From Mangifera indica (Eukaryota > Streptophyta > Magnoliopsida > Sapindales > Anacardiaceae): a stretch of DNA of 64,000 nt. The stretch is taken from the NCBI RefSeq assembly GCF_011075055.1, contig NC_058150.1, positions 1,922,001 to 1,986,000 of the forward strand, given 5' to 3'. Positions 59,880 through 64,000 of the stretch are shown one piece after another; the first letter of the stretch is position 1, and each line of letters begins with the position of its first letter. Both the position numbers and the translations under genes were made by a program. The notes beneath the pieces were generated by a model, which was not told where the DNA came from, searched no databases, and was given only the letters and a program-made list of their open reading frames with translations.

Positions 59880-61793
59880 ACAGTAACATATGAGTATCCA
59901 CAATTAAATTAAATATTATTTTATTTTTAATTTAAAATTATTTAATTATAAAATATTATATTATTATATGATTGGTTTTATTATACCACTACTGTCTTAA
60001 TATAATATATTAATGTTTTTTATTTAAAATTTTTTTATTTTTTTAGAAATTAATTATATGATGAAGTATGTGGTCAGATTTAATAAAATCGCAATGATAA
60101 TTAAATTTCCAATTTTGACTCACTGAAGTCAAAGTAAAGAACCGAAACGGAGTTAGCGCCGGTGTTTGGCTCGTGGACCCTTATTTTGTCATTTATTGTT
60201 TAAACTTGGGACGATTTCTTGCAGCTTATTCAAGTCATGGATGACTTTTTTTTTTTTTTTTTGGGTAAAGAAATTTAGGATAGTTTGATTTTAAATTTTT
60301 GATAGGTTGTAAAAGTAAATTTGAATTCATATTCCCTTTTATATATATATATAATATATATATATATATATAAATAATTTTATCTTTTATTACTTAAATT
60401 CATGATAAAATACAGTTTTACAATAAAGAATGACATTTTTATTCTAAAGTTTTATTACAAACACATTTTTAAAAATTCTAGTTATTATATTGCTTTAATT
60501 GTTTCACTTTTTTAGAATTTATATTTTTTTTATATCAAAGAATTTTATTCGAATTGAATTATTATTTTTAAGATTAAACTAATTATTGAATCAGATAAGT
60601 TTGATTTTGATATATCGTCAGATAAAACTTAAATTCATATTCATAGAGTCTCAATTTTTTTCCATTGGTATTTATAATATTATCCCTAACTAAATGTTGG
60701 TAACATTTTTACTTTATTACCTTAAAAAACCCACAAAATGTTGTGACTTGCATCTCTAGTTTATCAAAACTCTTTCCTTATGGTCTCCTCTCTCACTCAA
60801 TCAAAGATACACAATTTTGTCAATTATGGTATCTCCGTAGGTTCATGACTACGAATAAAAAATTTCAAATAGAATTCACCCACAATCGCAATGAAATTTA
60901 TGAAGAAAAATAACGGAAGAGAATGAAATGAACAAATGTGAATTTTGTTGCCAGAAATGGGTTTTGCTCTAGTTTTGATAACTCAAAAAAGAAAATGTTA
61001 ATAATAGTGTTTTATACAATAATTGATATAAAAAAAATAGTTAAGAATAACCTAAAAAACGAAAACAATAAATATGATAATAGTGAAAACTCATATCACT
61101 TAAACTTGTGTCGTAATAAATCTAATTTCTCTTATCTCTCTTTCAAACTATCAGTCCAAACAAACGTTATTATTTCTCCCACGAATCCTCCCATTGTTAT
61201 TGTAGATCTCAAATCTCTTTTCACCTTCACCACCACTACTTCATTGTCACCTCATCAACCGCCACAACTTTTACCAAACTTCACCTCCCTCCACTATTCT
61301 GACACAATTCATTGTTGTCATCATCTTCACCCATTACAATTCTTGGGCATTCAATCAAAAAACGAAATATGACCCAATATTATGCAATGTTCATGTGTTT
61401 GGAAAGACCCTTGAGTTTTTATTGTTTGATTTCCTTAAATTTACCTTCCATTAGTCATGCGTATGCAATGCTTCGACATTATGATTTGAAGGACCCCAAT
61501 TAACAGGTTGTTAGCTTCTTAAGAGTTTAATCTGAGGTTAAAAAGTATGACTAATTTATGTCATTAAAAAAAAGGAAGGTTTCAAACATGGCAGGCTCCA
61601 AGTTTCAACAACATACCCGTCAATGAAATAATGATGAATTAACAATGTTTATGTTAGTCTTAGTCCCAAACAACCACAATTCTCAAGCAGCCGATGATAA
61701 AATCAACAATGAATAACAAAGTTAGGCAGATGTTAGTTTCATCAGCTTCACTCATCGTGACTTTCTGCATGCTGTAAAATTCAGCAAAATGAT
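59880..61793. other. Intergenic DNA between the VQ gene and tRNA-Met
   Basis: AT-rich with traces of the MITE-like family near 59.89-59.98 kb, a T-run at 60248-60261 and AT microsatellites near 60.35 kb. No gene is supported. Confidence 0.5.
61786..61789 (-). terminator. RNA polymerase III terminator of tRNA-Met
   Basis: TTTT on the minus strand begins four bases after the 3' end of the tRNA gene. Confidence 0.7.
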
Positions 61794-61882
61794 TGGGGTG
61801 AGAGAGGCTCGAACTCTCGACCTCAGGATAACTCAAACTGCAGCTATGAGACCTACGCGCTAGCCAACTGCGCCACCACCCC
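61794..61882 (-). tRNA. tRNA-Met (CAT), elongator type, with a 15-nt intron
   Basis: 89 bp on the minus strand. The acceptor stem GGGGTGG pairs with TCACCCC (one G-T pair), the D arm is GCGC/GCGC, the T arm is GAGAG TTCGAGC CTCTC, and the discriminator is A. Anticodon CAT is at 61848-61846, with T33 before it. The intron (GCTGCAGTTTGAGTT) begins one base after the anticodon, the standard place; elongator tRNA-Met and tRNA-Tyr are the plant nuclear tRNAs that carry introns. Removing it leaves 74 nt. The family has no CCA in the gene, as here. Confidence 0.95.
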
Positions 61883-62089
61883 TGTTTGTTCGCTGGGAAA
61901 ATTGTAACGATAAAACCCAAACTACCGGATTCAATCAAACAAAATTACCTCAGAATGACTGTTAAATCTCATTGAGCATGTAAATGACTGAAAACAGAAA
62001 GCCCCTTTGAGTTCATGTAAAAAGACAAAACCACCCTCGCAAATGATTCATTCCAACTATTTTTATAATTATCCATATCTAAGGTTTTT

Positions 62090-62290
62090 AAGTAATGTTA
62101 TTAAGTATCCGGTTGAATATTTAGTTAATTTATTTTTAATTTAAAATTATATGATATTATATTATTTAAATATTTAAAATTAAATATATAAAATAAATAT
62201 TATTAAAAAATAATAGATCAACGTTGATTAATTTAATTAAATAATTAGATATTATTTTATTATTAATTTATTTTAAAATCATGAGTAATC
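62090..62290. repeat. AT-rich sequence resembling the dispersed MITE-like family
   Basis: It contains 'ttttaatttaaaattatat' and further ATTAAAT words like those in the other copies, but is too degenerate to delimit. Confidence 0.35.
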
Positions 62291-62399
62291 CACGGCGCGC
62301 GAGAAGACGGATTGGTTGGGGCACAGGGAAGGGCATGGGAAGGGAATGGTGCTAATGTTATATTGATCGTTAATAATATAAATAGCATTAACATCGCTC

Positions 62400-64000
62400 T
62401 CCTTTAAACGCTGAAGCCTGATGCCACTTCATCAAGTCAGATTCCGACCGCCACCGCTTTCTTTGCTCTTACAAACACCTCTTAACTTCTTGTCTTTCTC
62501 TCTGCTTCTTTTATCTATCTGCCCATCTCTTTTTCTTCTTGTTTTTTGAACAATAGTACTACACTCTTTCTGCATTTATCAGGTACATCTCATCACCATG
62601 TTTTTAATTTTTTAGTAGTTTTTTTTTTTTTTGTGGAATCTCGATTTCATCATATATTCTTTCAATTTCTTATTTATCTAGTCAACCTTTTTACTTTTTT
62701 CTCCTGGTTTATTCATATCAACTGATTTTGATTGCTTATATGACTTCACGTCATGGTGCTATTGAATAATCGGCAGATGGGTTTGGCCTTTTGATTAATT
62801 TATTTCATACTTTATTCGTACTTTTTATGTGTATCTTTTTTAGTTGTGTATGAATTTGAATTACACTTAAACCTGTCAAGTTTTTGTTTTTTTTGGCCAT
62901 TCTGGTTAATATTGTTTAAGTTTTGTTGAACAATGAATACACTCTCTGCAGTAAGATGCTAAGAATTTGAAGTGGAATGGGGCTACATAGTCTCGAAATC
63001 AATGATCTATAGAGATTTATTATGAAGGTAAGAAACCTTGATTAAGTTTTAGAATAATCTTTCCAACATTTTAATGACTGGGTTTAGAAACTAATATATT
63101 TGATAGGGGTGAACTATTAAAAAGTTGGAGAATTTAATCATATTCGAGGTTTCATGTTAGACACCTTAATGTTATTTAGGAATATTATTTATAATATTTA
63201 ATAAAGAATAAAGAGATTAGGAATAAAGGGTGTTAGGAATAGTTACTTAGGAATAAGGAGTTTAGGAAATGAAGGGTTGATTAGGGATGGTAGTAGAAAT
63301 TGAATAAGGAAAATATGAGATGTGGAATTTGAATAATGAAAATATCCATTTATTTATGAATATTATTTATTAGGATTATTTAGGAAGTATTTGATTGGGA
63401 TTCATGTTAGGAAATTCAATTATACAAGTGAGCATTGTAAGGGCTGAAAGGGGACAATTTCAAAGAGAATTGTTTTTATTCAATAAACTATTTCTTAATT
63501 TCAATTTTCCTTTTATTAATTGGTTGAATTTATCGCAAAACCTAGTGTCGCAACATTACAGCATGAGTACTACAAAGTTTTTCCCCAACATGTAGTCTAA
63601 TTATCAAATGAACTAATTTGGAAAACAAGATAAAGTGAACTCTTGAAGGTAATAGTTTAGTCAAATCACCTAGCTATATGATAATATCCATGTTCCAAAT
63701 TTTAATTTTCTGGATCTCTTTTGTTTTTACCTGAAGGTGGAAATATGCTTTCTAATTTGCTTAATACTTAAGATTTACAAGTCCCATTTATTTTTACAGC
63801 ACGTATGGCGGAGGATAGATAATAGTTTTCATCACGGATTATTTTCCGGATAGTGTTCTGGTATTGTAAAATTGATCATTTTCATGGGGAATGAATTTAA
63901 ACAGTAACTCTATTAAAAGCTGTCTATATTTATTTACCATCTTTATTAATAAATAAGACCTTATTTCCTTGTCCAGTGTTAAGAGTATCAATGAATCCTA
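62400..64000 (+). other. 5' leader of a gene that continues beyond the window
   Basis: A CT-rich leader from about 62400 ends at a donor (TTATCAG|GTACAT, 62582/62583). An acceptor CTCTGCAG at 62951 opens a second exon, 62952-63027, ending ATGAAG|GTAAGA. A third exon probably begins at 63800 after TTTTTACAG. Splicing 63027 to 63800 makes a 19-codon frame, ATG at 63022 to TAG at 63851-63853. A stop this early means that the frame is an upstream ORF or that the main coding start lies to the right. The product of the main gene cannot be told from this window. Confidence 0.5.

Noticed and set aside
60938..61372. 144-codon plus-strand frame
   Set aside because: AT-rich, no motif, no start context or neighbouring exons.

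Overview
The window is nuclear DNA of a flowering plant, most likely a rosid eudicot. The signs are AT-rich intergenic DNA, genes of up to 11 exons with GT-AG introns, an intron-bearing elongator tRNA-Met gene and many small non-autonomous transposons. Gene content matches two duplicated Arabidopsis neighbourhoods (recalled, not searched): a SUPERMAN-type zinc finger, N-acetylornithine deacetylase and BCM2 next to PYR1 on chromosome 4, and BOU, PYL1 and a VQ gene on chromosome 5. Here they lie in one block, so this looks like an un-fractionated version of that ancestral segment.

Layout. 0.5-1.2 kb: single-exon C2H2 zinc-finger repressor (+). 2-5 kb: microsatellite, dispersed MITE copies, a hAT-type element with an 8-bp target duplication, and a Copia gag remnant. 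8.6-23.7 kb: the most unusual part. The 5' portion of the N-acetylornithine deacetylase gene (promoter plus exons 1-5) is present three times as +, -, +. Only the third copy (18885-23710, ten exons) is complete. Copies 1 and 2 face each other across a 69-bp loop. Copies 2 and 3 diverge from a 2-kb palindrome with a pure A/T core near 16.5 kb. 25.0-25.8 kb: a Mutator-like TIR element. 27.0-30.1 kb: BCM-type plastid CPBP-fold membrane protein (nine exons). 33.3-40.3 kb: PHD-finger protein of the AIPP2/PAIPP2 type (eleven exons, 1233 residues, first intron probably GC-AG). 40.9-42.0 kb: four-exon gene of unknown function ending in lysine/cysteine repeats. 45.5-46.9 kb: mitochondrial carrier BOU. 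50.7-51.6 kb: a 0.9-kb fold-back element. 52.0-52.6 kb: ABA receptor of the PYR1/PYL1 type. 57.9-58.9 kb: IKU1-like VQ protein (-). 61.8 kb: tRNA-Met with a 15-nt intron (-). 62.4-64.0 kb: transcribed leader of a gene that continues past the right edge.

The genes are not an operon and do not share one pathway. Two concern plastid and photorespiratory metabolism (BCM, BOU), one ornithine/arginine synthesis, one ABA perception, and three nuclear regulation (zinc finger, PHD, VQ). The main inference is that transcripts entering the copy 1/copy 2 hairpin could fold into long double-stranded RNA matching the promoter-proximal half of the only intact deacetylase gene. That would make the locus a candidate natural inverted-repeat silencer. 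All exon boundaries were read by eye from splice sites, phase and protein continuity, and no alignment was run.
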